Positions 33,001 through 41,559 of a DNA stretch of 64,000 nt are shown here, piece after piece. The DNA lies in NCBI GenBank assembly GCA_943371245.1, contig CALRTY020000004.1:62001-126000 (forward strand), written 5' to 3'. Made by a program: the position numbers and the translations under genes. Position 1 is the first letter of the stretch. Each line of letters starts with the position of its first letter. The notes under the pieces were generated by a model that did not search any database, was not told the DNA's origin, and saw nothing but the letters and a program-made list of their open reading frames with translations. Origin of the DNA: UBA5018 sp947463165 (lineage in GTDB: Bacteria; Cyanobacteriota; Cyanobacteriia; PCC-6307; Cyanobiaceae).

Positions 33001-33587
33001 GGTACGACAACGGAATGACGGAGAAAGACGACTGGCCAAAAACCAGGCAATCAGCTTTCACTCTAGGACTGCCAAAGAGACTTAGGAAGGGGACCATCTG
33101 TTCATTTCATCAACCGACACGATAAAGACCCCACCCGCAAGCGGCAGATTCAAGTGGTTTCGTCTTCCCAACCCATGAGGAGAACAGACACTCCAGAAGG
33201 AGCGGCAAAATCCAGGCAGCCATCCCTTCACCCTGGCCAATAGCGTCGCGAGGAGGAACGTGCGCATCCGATGTTTCGAGTTGCTCAGATGTCTGTCGCT
33301 GCTGGATCACTACAGGCTTCCTGAAGCCGGTGGCATCGAGACTGATGGGGCTACCCAACAAACCGCCGATCGCTTGGCGGGAAGAGCTGGCTCCCGCCTT
33401 GCGATGGCTCATCAACCAGTGCGCCCCAAGACTACGACCGTATGCGGAGGGCCTTGCAGGATTGTTCCCTGCAGCTGCAGCCGTTGATGGTGAGATTGGC
33501 GACGATGCCTCGCCACGACAATATTTATGACACGCTGATCCCAGACCGGGCCGAAACAAGCTGTTGGTGGAGCAAGTACGCCCTCAC

Positions 33588-34396
33588 CCCTCCTCGCCTA
33601 CCAGCAGCGGCTTCAGGGCCAGCGCAGCAGCCACGGGCCGCTTCGGGGTGTTCCTCTCCTATGCCCGCTCCGACGGCGAGGCCTTCGACGACGGCATCCT
33701 CTGGACCACCCTGGGCGATAGGCCCGCCTTCAAAGACGCCGAAGACGCCGCCACCATCCTGGCGGAACGGCTGGAGGGCAAGAACTGTCTGATCGTGATC
33801 GACGACGTCTGGGATCCGGCCCATCTTGACCCCTTCCTGCGCGGCGGCACGAGCTGCGCCCGGCTGATCACCAGCCGCCTGCTGCAGGTGGCCACCGAGG
33901 TGCAGGCCAAGCGGCCGAGCTGGTCGCCCTGGGCAGCAGCGAGGCTGAGGCCCTGGCAACCATCCTTGACGACCTCGCCGAGGGCGGCATCACCAGCTGG
34001 GATCGCGACTCCCCCAGCGACCGCAACGCCGCCGTGGCCCAGACGCTGCAGCTCAGCCTCAAACGACTGACCACTGCAGAGCAGGCGCTTTAGAAGAAGC
34101 TGACGGTGTTTGCGGAAGACGAACCGATCCCGCTGCAGGTGGCCTGGGAGCTTGGGGGACTGGGCGGCAGCAACAGCCGCCGCCTGGCGGTGCTCCCCGA
34201 TGGGCGGCTCGCTTCAGGGGATGGCGATGGCACCATCGAGCTGCGGGATCCAGCCAGCAGCAAACAAGGATCAAGCCAGCTGCTGTTCGTGGCCGACGCG
34301 GCCATCACCGCCCTGGCCTTCCTCCCCAATGCCTCGCTCCTGGTAGCCGACGATGCCAGCGGCAGATTGCACTGGTTGCGCCTGCCTGGGCCTTGA
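33588..34396 (+). pseudogene. Remnant of a TIR-NB-ARC-WD40 STAND gene
   Basis: Three pieces of one type of protein remain in order. At 33630-33690 the frame gives GRFGVFLSYARSDGEAF, a TIR start. After a large deletion, 33690-33890 encodes an NB-ARC part (ILWTTLGDRPAFKDAEDAAT, NCLIVIDDVWDPAHLDPF with Walker B). Another frame around 34140-34396 has WD40-like repeats (LAVLPDGRLASGDGDGTIEL, ITALAFLPNASLLVADDASG). The P-loop is lost and the frame shifts twice. 33040-33587 upstream and 34397-34585 downstream hold only short open stretches that I cannot assign. Confidence 0.65.
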
Positions 34397-34585
34397 GCCA
34401 GGCGCCCATGCATGTTTCGCTCACCAAGAAGATAGTGCTCACGGTGATCGATATCCTCGAAACCGTCGACTTCCACACCGAAGAGCTCCGCCCAGAAGAC
34501 TTTGTGTTTGAGGGCTACAACGGCGTCATGTGAGTGAAATCGGGTGGCCCGCCGGCCGGCACCGGATGCGGCGGCTTGGCACCGC

Positions 34586-37159
34586 TCACTCGCTGATTGC
34601 CTTAGTGCGCATTGCCGCCTCAAGGCTCTTGGTATCTTCAGCAGACAGCTGGGGCCGATTTAGTTTGATCGACAGCTTGTTGAGCGTTCCAGTGAACCGG
34701 AACGGGGGCTGGTAGTCGGCGTCATTGACGCCGGTGAGGGTGTCGGAGCCGATGTCGAAGCTCTCATCCCACTGCAGGATCATGGGCAGGGTTTTGGCCA
34801 TGGTTTTGGTGGCCACCACCTTGCCATCCACCTTGAGGCTGCCGGTGCCGGGGCCGCCGACGCCGCTGAAGTTGTTGAAGGCCAGGGTGCCCGCCCCCTT
34901 GCCTTGGTATACGAAATCGAACTCAAGCTTGTGCTTGCCAGGAGATAGCGGCTCGGCCCCCTCCCACTTGAGCCGCTCCAGATCCACCATGTTCCAGAGC
35001 CACACCGGCTTGCCGTTCTTCAGATAGAAGCCGTAGCCCCCGAAGCGGCCGCCAGAGGTGAGCAGCATGCCCTCGGCACCACTGGCCGGCACATTGATAT
35101 CGGCGCTAACGGTGTAGGAGCTGTTGAGCAGGCCAGGCGAATCGCCCTGGGGTAGCCCCACCATCGGATGGGTGTAAACGAACTCGGTGCGGCCGGCGGT
35201 GATATTTGGCCGAGGCGCCACGATGCGGGCCGCCACCGAAGCATCCAGCGGGAACACCTGATACTTCTTGGCCTCGGCGATGAAGGCCTCCTTCATCTCC
35301 TTCACCTTCTGGGGGTTCTGGGCGGCCAGGTCGGTGGTTTGGCTGAAATCGTTGTTGAGGTTGTAGAGCTCCAGCACCTGGTTGTTGAGCGGATCCGGGT
35401 TGGCTGGGCCGAAGGCTTCCCAGGGGGCCCGGTTCACCTTGGTGCTCAGCAACCAGCCCTCGTTGTAAAGAGCCCACTGGCCAAACATCTCGAAGTACTG
35501 GGTCTTATGGCGCGAGGGCAACTTGGCGTTCTTGGCATCGAAGCTATAGAGAAAGCTGGTGCCCTCGATCGGTTTTTGGGGAATACCATCCACCAGCTCC
35601 GGCGCCTTAAGACCAGCGGCCTCGAGGATCGTCGGCACCACATCAATCACGTGCACGAACTGCTCCCGCAGGCCGCCCTTGTCCTTGATGCGCGCCGGCC
35701 AGGACACCACCATGTTCTGGTTCACGCCACCCAACTTGGAGGCGTTCTGCTTGAACCAGCTGAATGGGGTATCAAACGCCCAGCTCCAGCCCGCCGACAT
35801 GTGATTGTAGGTCTGCTCGGTGCCCCAAACGTCGTAGAACTGCATCTGCGCCTCAACCGGCAATTTGTTGAGACCATTGAAGAAAGCCACCTCATTGGGG
35901 GTGCCCAACGGACCGCCTTCAGCGCTGGTGCCGTTGTCGCCGTTGATATAGATAATAAGCGTGTTATCGAGCTTGTCGAGATCATCAAATTGCTGGATCA
36001 CCCGGCCGATCTCGTAGTCGCTATAGGCGGCGTAGGCGGCAAACACCTCCACCTGGCGGATGAACAGCTTCTTGGCATCAGGAGTAAGTTTGTCCCAGGG
36101 GGTGATCAGGTCGGCGGGCCAGGGTTCCAGCTTGGCGTCCTTAGCAATCACGCCAAGTTTCTTCTGGTTCGCGAAGATGCGCTCCCTCAGTTTCTCGTAG
36201 CCATCATCAAAGAGGTGCATCTCGTGAATTTTGTCCACCCACTCCTGGGTAGGGTGGTGGGGCGCATGGGTGGCACCGGGGGCATACTTAATGAACAGCG
36301 GTTTGGCTGGATTGGTCTGATGCATCCGCGTCATGTAGTCGATGGCGTCATCAGCCATCGCCGTCACCAGGTTCCAGCTGCCGGGAGCCTTGCCCTCAAA
36401 CGGATAGATTTGAGTGGTGTTGCGGAACAGGTTCGGCTGCCACTGGTTGGCGTCACCGCCCACAAAGCCATAGAAGTATTCAAAACCCATGCCGATGGGC
36501 CACTGATCGAAGGGCCCGCTTTGGCTGGCCTGGAAGGCGGGAGTGTTGTGCTCTTTGCCGAACCAGGCTGTGGAGTAGCCGTTGTCCTTGAGCAGGCGAC
36601 CGATGGTGGCCTTGTCGCGCTCGATGATGCTGTTGTAGCCGGGGAAACCCGTCGACTGCTCCGAGACCACCCCAAAACCGGCGGAGTGGTGGTTGCGGCC
36701 GGTGATCAGGGCGGCGCGGGTGGGGGAGCACAGCGCCGTGGAGAACATGCGGTTGTAACGCAGCCCCGCCTTGGCGACGCGGTCCATCGCCGGTGTGGGG
36801 ATTACGCCGCCAAAGGTGCTGGGCACACCGAAACCAGCGTCGTCGGTGATGATCAGCAGCACATTGGGCGCGCTCTGCGGTGGCGTGATTCGCGGTGCCC
36901 ACCAGGGCTTCGATTGCAGGGCGCCGTCCTTGATCACACCACCGAAGGGCAGCGCCGGTGCCGGCAACTGGTTGCCGCTGAGCGTGGTGGTGGCATCGGG
37001 GGCTCCGAGCCTGCCGGTGATCGTTTGAGCCAACAGCGGCGCCCAGCCCGCCTGCCAGCCCACCAGCAGCGCCACCAGGGCCAGGGCCCCAAGGCGTGGC
37101 ATGAAACGGGGCAGGCGACGGATCCAGGCGAGCGGAGCGTCGAAACGATGATCAGCCAC
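34586..37159 (-). CDS. Arylsulfatase-type sulfatase, exported
   Basis: 857 residues. A hydrophobic N-terminus (LGALALVALLVGWQAGWAPL) acts as signal peptide or anchor. The metal-binding start PNVLLIITDDAGFG and the motif CSPTRAALITGRNHHS are sulfatase hallmarks; the cysteine is the residue converted to formylglycine. INGDNGTSAEGG, WPARIKDKGGLREQFVHVID and the C-terminal beta-rich domain (about 690-830) complete the arylsulfatase A-like layout. It hydrolyses sulfate esters; the substrate cannot be told from sequence. The activating enzyme is probably the FGE at 38111-39163. Starting 16 bp before it on the same side is a fragment of an FGE gene, and a vapBC pair lies between sulfatase and FGE. 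Confidence 0.93.
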   Translation of the reverse strand: MADHRFDAPLAWIRRLPRFMPRLGALALVALLVGWQAGWAPLLAQTITGRLGAPDATTTLSGNQLPAPALPFGGVIKDGALQSKPWWAPRITPPQSAPNVLLIITDDAGFGVPSTFGGVIPTPAMDRVAKAGLRYNRMFSTALCSPTRAALITGRNHHSAGFGVVSEQSTGFPGYNSIIERDKATIGRLLKDNGYSTAWFGKEHNTPAFQASQSGPFDQWPIGMGFEYFYGFVGGDANQWQPNLFRNTTQIYPFEGKAPGSWNLVTAMADDAIDYMTRMHQTNPAKPLFIKYAPGATHAPHHPTQEWVDKIHEMHLFDDGYEKLRERIFANQKKLGVIAKDAKLEPWPADLITPWDKLTPDAKKLFIRQVEVFAAYAAYSDYEIGRVIQQFDDLDKLDNTLIIYINGDNGTSAEGGPLGTPNEVAFFNGLNKLPVEAQMQFYDVWGTEQTYNHMSAGWSWAFDTPFSWFKQNASKLGGVNQNMVVSWPARIKDKGGLREQFVHVIDVVPTILEAAGLKAPELVDGIPQKPIEGTSFLYSFDAKNAKLPSRHKTQYFEMFGQWALYNEGWLLSTKVNRAPWEAFGPANPDPLNNQVLELYNLNNDFSQTTDLAAQNPQKVKEMKEAFIAEAKKYQVFPLDASVAARIVAPRPNITAGRTEFVYTHPMVGLPQGDSPGLLNSSYTVSADINVPASGAEGMLLTSGGRFGGYGFYLKNGKPVWLWNMVDLERLKWEGAEPLSPGKHKLEFDFVYQGKGAGTLAFNNFSGVGGPGTGSLKVDGKVVATKTMAKTLPMILQWDESFDIGSDTLTGVNDADYQPPFRFTGTLNKLSIKLNRPQLSAEDTKSLEAAMRTKAISE

Positions 37160-37174
37160 GAATGGATTCGACTG

Positions 37175-37375
37175 AATGCCAATCCTGGGTCCACTACCAG
37201 ATATTGCCGGTCATGTCGAACAAGCTGTAACCGTTAGCTGCAAAGAAACCGTTTACTGGCAATGAACCGTTGGCTGGAAATGAACCGACGGGCGCAGTTT
37301 CTAAGTAGCCAGCCTCGGCGGTGTTGCTGATTGGGAAAGTCCCCTGCCAGGTGCTGGCTCCGAGTGGGTTGCAAC
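37175..37375 (-). pseudogene. Fragment of an FGE gene
   Basis: About 200 bp closely similar to 38400-38560 of the intact FGE gene: it encodes STWQGTFPISNTAEAGYLET, APVGSFPANG and YSLFDMTGNIW. Inside it the FPANG part is expanded by two imperfect 18-21-bp units. Neither end of the gene is present. It marks an older duplication or rearrangement of the sulfatase/FGE locus. Confidence 0.75.
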
Positions 37376-37434
37376 TCACCAGCGGCCGTTAATGCGGCAA
37401 TCCGTGAAGCACGGGTCCAGTGTAAAATCGGAAA

Positions 37435-37665
37435 ATGGCCAATCTCACCGTCGCCATCGACGACGCCCTACTGCAGCGAGCCCGCGAGGCCGCCGTTCGC
37501 GAGAACACCTCCGTGAACGCCTTGGTGCGCGATTTCCTCAGCCGCTATGTGGATGCCCGCAGCCAGCGCCTCCAGGCGCTGGAGCGCTTTGAGTCGGTGG
37601 CTGCAGCCAGTGGCAGCCGCAGCCAGGAGCCCTGGAACCGCGAATCGCTGCATCAGCGCGGTTGA
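37435..37665 (+). CDS. VapB-like ribbon-helix-helix antitoxin
   Basis: 76 residues: MANLTVAIDDALLQRAREAA and VRENTSVNALVRDFLSRYVD form a ribbon-helix-helix DNA-binding domain, followed by a flexible tail that usually covers the toxin. The TGA stop overlaps the ATG of the PIN toxin gene (TGATG), so translation is coupled. It is expected to neutralise the toxin and repress the operon. The pair has invaded the space between sulfatase and FGE genes and is on the opposite strand. Confidence 0.85.
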   Translation: MANLTVAIDDALLQRAREAAVRENTSVNALVRDFLSRYVDARSQRLQALERFESVAAASGSRSQEPWNRESLHQRG

Positions 37666-38081
37666 TGCGCGCGTTCGTGGACACGAACCTCTGGGTCTAC
37701 CGCCTGGATCGGCGGGAGCCCGCCAAAGGTGAGCGCATCCGCCGCTGGTTGGCCGATCTGGCCGAGAACCACGAGATTGTGATCAGCACCCAGGTGCTAA
37801 TCGAACTGCGCGCCGTGGTGAGCAAAAAACTCCGGCCGCCCCTGGGCGATGGCGAAATCACGGCACTGCTTGCCGCCATGGCCGGTTTCGAAGTGGTGAG
37901 CACCGAGGTGAATCTGGTGCTCGACGCCCACCAATTGGCACTGCGGCACCAGTTGAGCTGGTTCGATGCCCTGATCGCCGAGGCTGCCATCCGCAGCGGC
38001 TGTTCGGTGTTGTTCAGCGAAGATTTTCAGCACGGCGCCTCTATTGGTGAGCTGCAGGTGATCAATCCATTGCTTGAGTGA
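37665..38081 (+). CDS. VapC-like PIN domain ribonuclease toxin
   Basis: 138 residues from ATG 37665. MRAFVDTNLWVYRLDRRE holds the first PIN aspartate; VLIELRAVV the conserved glutamate; LSWFDALIAEAA and SGCSVLFSEDFQHG the C-terminal acidic residues. All four expected acidic positions are present, so a Mg-dependent RNase is likely. VapC toxins cut tRNA or rRNA; the target here is unknown. It is paired with the antitoxin directly upstream. Confidence 0.88.
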   Translation: MRAFVDTNLWVYRLDRREPAKGERIRRWLADLAENHEIVISTQVLIELRAVVSKKLRPPLGDGEITALLAAMAGFEVVSTEVNLVLDAHQLALRHQLSWFDALIAEAAIRSGCSVLFSEDFQHGASIGELQVINPLLE

Positions 38082-38110
38082 AGGGCTTGGCTAGCTCAGC
38101 CATTGGTGGT

Positions 38111-39163
38111 TTAAGTGGCGGCGTTGATGGGAGCAGCGAGTGGTGCTGCTGCAATGGGGGCCGCTGCGATGGGGGCAGCCAAGCGGAAGCCGATGTGGGA
38201 GGTGCCGGTATCGGGGCTCTGGGCCTCCCGGGCCGCCGGCCGGTAGCGGCTGCAGTAGTTCTCGGAGCAGAGGAACGAGCCCCCCTTGATCACATGTTTC
38301 GCCACGCCCGGATCACGGGGATCGCCAGTGGCGGCCTCACTGCTGACCATCGGATCGCTGCCATCGGCGAGGGGCTTGTGGCCCACGGCATACCAATCCT
38401 GGGTCCACTCCCACACGTTGCCGGTCATGTCGAACAAGCCGTAACCATTGGCTGGGAATGAACCGACGGGCGCCGTTCCTAAATAGCCATCCTCGGCGGT
38501 GTTGCTGATTGGAAACGGTCCCTGCCAGGTGTTGGCGTTGCGTGGATTCCAGGTGTTGCCCCAGGCGAAGACCTGATCCTTGAGGCCCCCCCGGGCGGCG
38601 AATTCCCACTGGGCTTCGCTGGGAAGGGAGCGACCGGCCCAGCGGGCGTAGGCGTCGGCGTCCTCGTAGGCCACCTGCACCACCGGGTGCTGGCCTCGCC
38701 CGGTCAGGTCGCTGCCGGGGCCTTGGGGATGACGCCAGTCGGCCCCTGGCACCCAGTGCCACCAGCTCAGCTCCTCGATCGGCCCGCTGCCGCTCACGGG
38801 CTGGAACACCAGCGAACCAGGGGCGCGCTCGCTGCTTTTCAGATCGGGGAACTGGTCGACAGAGAGGGGGCGTTCGGCCACCGTGACATAGCCGGTGGCC
38901 GCCACGAATGCCGCGAAACGGTCATTGGTTACCTCAGTGCGGTCTAAACAAAAGGGGCTGATCCGCAAGCTGCGACCCGGCTGTTCCTCAGGCAACTGAG
39001 CCCCGGCGCCGATGCGGTAGCTGCCGCCGGAGATGGGCGCCATGCCTGGCGGGCAAGGGTCCGCCGCCAGGGCGGGCAGGGGCTGCAGGAACAGGAGCAG
39101 TAGCTGGGCGATGGCAGACAGCACCACAAAAAAGGTGCTGTGGACGAAACCGTTGCGATGCAC
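38111..39163 (-). CDS. Formylglycine-generating enzyme, exported
   Basis: Start taken at GTG 39163 because a signal peptide begins there (STFFVVLSAIAQLLLLFLQP, cut near ALA); an upstream TTG at 39268 would add 35 residues. The catalytic fold is complete: CPPGMAPISGGSYRIG, FCLDRTEVTNDRFAAFV, WHWVPGADWRHP, LPSEAQWEFAARGG, NVWEWTQDWYA, and the copper-binding active-site pair CSENYCSRYRPAARE followed by HIGFRLA. This enzyme turns the sulfatase cysteine into formylglycine. Its neighbour 34586-37159 is the likely substrate. Unlike the FGE-like domains at 1 and 6 kb, both active cysteines are kept. Confidence 0.92.
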   Translation of the reverse strand: MHRNGFVHSTFFVVLSAIAQLLLLFLQPLPALAADPCPPGMAPISGGSYRIGAGAQLPEEQPGRSLRISPFCLDRTEVTNDRFAAFVAATGYVTVAERPLSVDQFPDLKSSERAPGSLVFQPVSGSGPIEELSWWHWVPGADWRHPQGPGSDLTGRGQHPVVQVAYEDADAYARWAGRSLPSEAQWEFAARGGLKDQVFAWGNTWNPRNANTWQGPFPISNTAEDGYLGTAPVGSFPANGYGLFDMTGNVWEWTQDWYAVGHKPLADGSDPMVSSEAATGDPRDPGVAKHVIKGGSFLCSENYCSRYRPAAREAQSPDTGTSHIGFRLAAPIAAAPIAAAPLAAPINAAT

Positions 39164-39327
39164 TGGCAAAGGCTCGATTTGGCTCAGCGGGTTCACCGGT
39201 TCAACATAAACAAGGCGATCACCGGCGGATGAGCTCAGGGATGGGCCCAGCGAGTTCCAGGCGCACAAGTTGATCCCCCGGTTGGGGGCATCGCGACACT
39301 CTGCCAGCAGCGGTTAACCAGAAGCGG

Positions 39328-39618
39328 TTAACCAAAGCGGTAGTGCTTGCGCACCGGGGCATGCACATCCCAGGTGCAGCTCAGGCCTGCGTCAAACACC
39401 ACCAAATCACCGGCCCCGAACCGCACCTGCTCACCGCCATCGGGGGTAACGGTGACATCTCCCTCCAGCAGCAGACAGGTCTCCTGTTCGTGATAGCTCC
39501 AGGGGAAGCTGCTGACCCCACAACTCCAGATCGGCCAGGTGTTCACGGCGAGGCTCTCCAGCTGAGCTGGATCCGGATTGGACGTAACCGTGATGCCGCA
39601 GGCCATGGCGTTTTGCAT
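39328..39618 (-). CDS. Cupin domain protein (Cupin_3/DUF861)
   Basis: 96 residues from ATG 39618; an upstream ATG at 39696 is in frame but the added part is not family-like. NTWPIWSCGVSSFPWSYHEQ, ETCLLLEGDVTVTPDGGEQV and RFGAGDLVVFDAGLSCTWDV form the small beta barrel. It is common in cyanobacteria and proteobacteria, with no firm function. It stands alone between the FGE gene and a toxin-antitoxin remnant. Confidence 0.85.
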   Translation of the reverse strand: MQNAMACGITVTSNPDPAQLESLAVNTWPIWSCGVSSFPWSYHEQETCLLLEGDVTVTPDGGEQVRFGAGDLVVFDAGLSCTWDVHAPVRKHYRFG

Positions 39619-39779
39619 GAGAACCGGGAATATTGTGAGCCGTGATCCACGACAGCTGCGCTGGGTGATGGCAAATGTCATTGGTGCTTCCACCATTAAC
39701 AGCGGCGGCGGAGGGGCCGGCGGGCTTAGCAGCTGCTGCGGCCCTTGGGGTTCTTGAGGCTAACCAGTATGGATAAATC

Positions 39780-39894
39780 ATGCGCGGCAACGATCTAACC
39801 GCAGTTGGGCAAGCATGCAACCCCCTTGGCCGCTAGATAGTGAATGGTGGTGACTGTGGTCGAGCACCACGTTGGTGTCAAAGAGTACCTTCAC
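39780..39894 (-). pseudogene. PIN toxin, internally deleted
   Basis: From GTG 39894, overlapping the antitoxin stop, the frame gives KVLFDTNVVLD (PIN start). The next codons belong to another frame, TVTTIHYLAAKG, which normally lies about 50 residues further on. So the middle is deleted and the frame lost. The toxin is dead while its antitoxin gene is intact. Confidence 0.7.
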
Positions 39895-40133
39895 AGGTGC
39901 TTATCCTCCAGGTGACGAAGGTATTCGCCCTCATCTAGCCCCGAGCCGGCGAGCACGCCGCGCAATGCGTGCACACGGGGTGTTACCTCCACATTGGTGG
40001 ATGTGGATTGCGCTTCGAGCAAGGAGAAGAAGTCAGCCACCAGCTGTGAGACAGACCGGCCAGACGCAGCAGAGTGGCGTTTTGCACTCGCGATCAGCTT
40101 CTCATCGAGCCACAATGTGAGCTTCGTATTCAT
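39891..40133 (-). CDS. Ribbon-helix-helix antitoxin (DUF6364-like)
   Basis: 80 residues from ATG 40133: MNTKLTLWLDEKLIASAKRH and SAASGRSVSQLVADFFSLLE are the ribbon-helix-helix DNA-binding part; the C-terminal half (LRGVLAGSGLDEGEYLRHLE) is the usual toxin-binding end. The downstream PIN toxin is deleted, so this is now an orphan antitoxin that may only repress its own promoter or cross-protect against related toxins. Confidence 0.8.
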   Translation of the reverse strand: MNTKLTLWLDEKLIASAKRHSAASGRSVSQLVADFFSLLEAQSTSTNVEVTPRVHALRGVLAGSGLDEGEYLRHLEDKHL

Positions 40134-40305
40134 CGAAAGAACTATTGACACATAGTATTATAGAAATTATACGTCAACTACGGGTTGAGGGCGGGGTGGC
40201 TGGCTCTCCAGTGCTTGACATCACCTGGCCGCAGCAAGCATGACAACCTTAAGCTCCATGGAATCAAAGGATTTCAGGTGGCGGGTCATCCGGCAAAGGA
40301 CATGG

Positions 40306-40563
40306 CTAGAAAGTGCTCTTCGCCCTCAGCGGAAACCTCTCAGGATGACGTATCGACTCAACCGACAAGTCAACATCTAAATCCGGCCAATAGAGATGGT
40401 CGGCCGTGGGCCGCAGGACATTGATGATCTGCTGAATAGTAGCCGCCTTGAACCAGGGAAACTCTGAATACGGAAGCGCTAGCTCTTCATCGTCAATAAG
40501 TATCCAGATGCAATAGCTGGATACATTCGTGACCTCAGCCCCCAAAGTGGTTGCTCCAAGCAT
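40306..40563 (-). CDS. DUF2442 family protein
   Basis: 85 residues: SYCIWILIDDEELALPYSEF and PWFKAATIQQI, then LYWPDLDVDLSVESIRHPER, a DUF2442 pattern of the type found with DUF4160. Its start lies 29 bp inside the end of the upstream DUF4160 gene, so they are coupled. The second such pair in the window (the other at 9902-10404); the two pairs are not close copies. Confidence 0.82.
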   Translation of the reverse strand: MLGATTLGAEVTNVSSYCIWILIDDEELALPYSEFPWFKAATIQQIINVLRPTADHLYWPDLDVDLSVESIRHPERFPLRAKSTF

Positions 40564-40774
40564 CGATGATCTCCTGTTGGTGTGACGCGACTAGCCGTTC
40601 AGCATCTTTGACCTTTGAAGAGCTTAACCCAATGTTGCGGGCAAGTTCAATGGTGGGCTTGAGCCAGAACTTTGCCTCTCCATCTGGATGGCTGACATGG
40701 ATGTGAACGCGGCTTTCCTCGCGGGAAAAGAAGAAAAACCGAAATTCGCCATCCCTGAAGACGGTTGGTGACAA
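40535..40774 (-). CDS. DUF4160 family protein
   Basis: 79 residues. The start is a TTG at 40774, chosen because MSPTVFRDGEFRFFFFSREE is the family's normal N-terminus and gggag lies at the right distance before it. RVHIHVSHPDGEAKFWLKPT carries the conserved histidines. The gene overlaps the DUF2442 gene by 29 bp. A toxin-antitoxin role is often proposed for this pair but not visible from sequence. Confidence 0.82.
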   Translation of the reverse strand: MSPTVFRDGEFRFFFFSREESRVHIHVSHPDGEAKFWLKPTIELARNIGLSSSKVKDAERLVASHQQEIIDAWSNHFGG

Positions 40775-40897
40775 GTAATCTCCCCTACTTCACTCTCAGC
40801 ATAGCCTCGGCCCAAGTGGCAGGGGGTGGGCATTGACTGCAACCACGGCGCTGTCAAGCTCAGCACTTTGACTGGCTCGGAGCGGCTGTTTGTATCG

Positions 40898-40983
40898 TTT
40901 TAACGCTCAAGATCAGCGGCGGGCTCTAACCTTGGAGATTATCAATCACTATTAGACCCGACCGCTGGATCTTGTTGTTGGGT
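40898..40983 (-). other. Integron attC-like site
   Basis: The best site in the window. Plus-strand boxes are TTTTAAC (40898-40904) and GTTGGGT (40977-40983, perfect core). Arms CAAGATCAGCGGCGGG and CCCGACCGCTGGATCTTG pair over their full length with two extra bases on one side, the asymmetry used by integrases. The HEPN gene ends inside the site. Confidence 0.75.
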
Positions 40984-41559
40984 GGTTTCCGCGGTGCAAC
41001 CAGCGGCGCGGGAAGAGACAGGTTCGTCATCTTGTATTATGAACTCATCAAGACATCCAGGAAACGCGTCTACGAAATACAATGCGTCTAGATATAGCTG
41101 ATAAATCTCGTCAGAGGTCTTCTCAAGCGGAAACGTAGCATAGTCTTGATGAACAAGCTGATTTCGCAGATTGCCAAGCTCAAGAAAAGCCTTGATTGCC
41201 TTGTCAAGTTGCGAATCGGTTTTCACCGAAGCCGTCATGCGCTGCTTAAACTCTGAGCCGAAAAGACCAAAGAAAGAATTCAGATTCTTTTCTTTCCACT
41301 GAAACAAGGCGTGATATTGACGTGAGACTGCCTTATTGACTGCAAACTCCGTAAGCAGTGAATTCTTTGCCATCATACAAAGTTGCTTCAGATAGCCTGT
41401 TAGCCTATGCTCAAAATGACTTGCAACCGAGAGCAGAAGTGCCTTGCGTGCGTGATCCTCAATGACTACTTGCGCTGATATCTCGCCAGACGTTTGAAGA
41501 GCAGTGATGGCAACGCCGAGCTCTTTATAAATCCTGTCAATTGGAGATTCGTCAGGCAT
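40942..41559 (-). CDS. RiboL-PSP/MAE-type HEPN protein
   Basis: 205 residues. It is helical throughout, with LLLSVASHFEHRLTGYLKQL and LELGNLRNQLVHQDYATFPL, the latter holding the R-N-x3-H RNase motif of HEPN domains. It matches the HEPN type repeatedly found next to DUF262 genes in cyanobacteria. Its ATG overlaps the DUF262 stop by 8 bp. The C-terminus, rich in Gln/Ser, runs into the attC-like site and is probably not part of the fold. It likely acts as an RNA-cutting effector controlled by the DUF262 partner; this is inferred. Confidence 0.8.
   Translation of the reverse strand: MPDESPIDRIYKELGVAITALQTSGEISAQVVIEDHARKALLLSVASHFEHRLTGYLKQLCMMAKNSLLTEFAVNKAVSRQYHALFQWKEKNLNSFFGLFGSEFKQRMTASVKTDSQLDKAIKAFLELGNLRNQLVHQDYATFPLEKTSDEIYQLYLDALYFVDAFPGCLDEFIIQDDEPVSSRAAGCTAETTQQQDPAVGSNSD

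Noticed and set aside
35168..37237. Plus-strand open frame of 689 codons over the sulfatase gene
   Set aside because: High-GC antisense of a gene with all sulfatase motifs; no start signal or domain.
40160..40300. Possible further attC site before the DUF2442 gene
   Set aside because: Only one arm (atcacctggccgcagca) matches the 12.6-kb site; no second arm or core box was found, so at most half a site remains.
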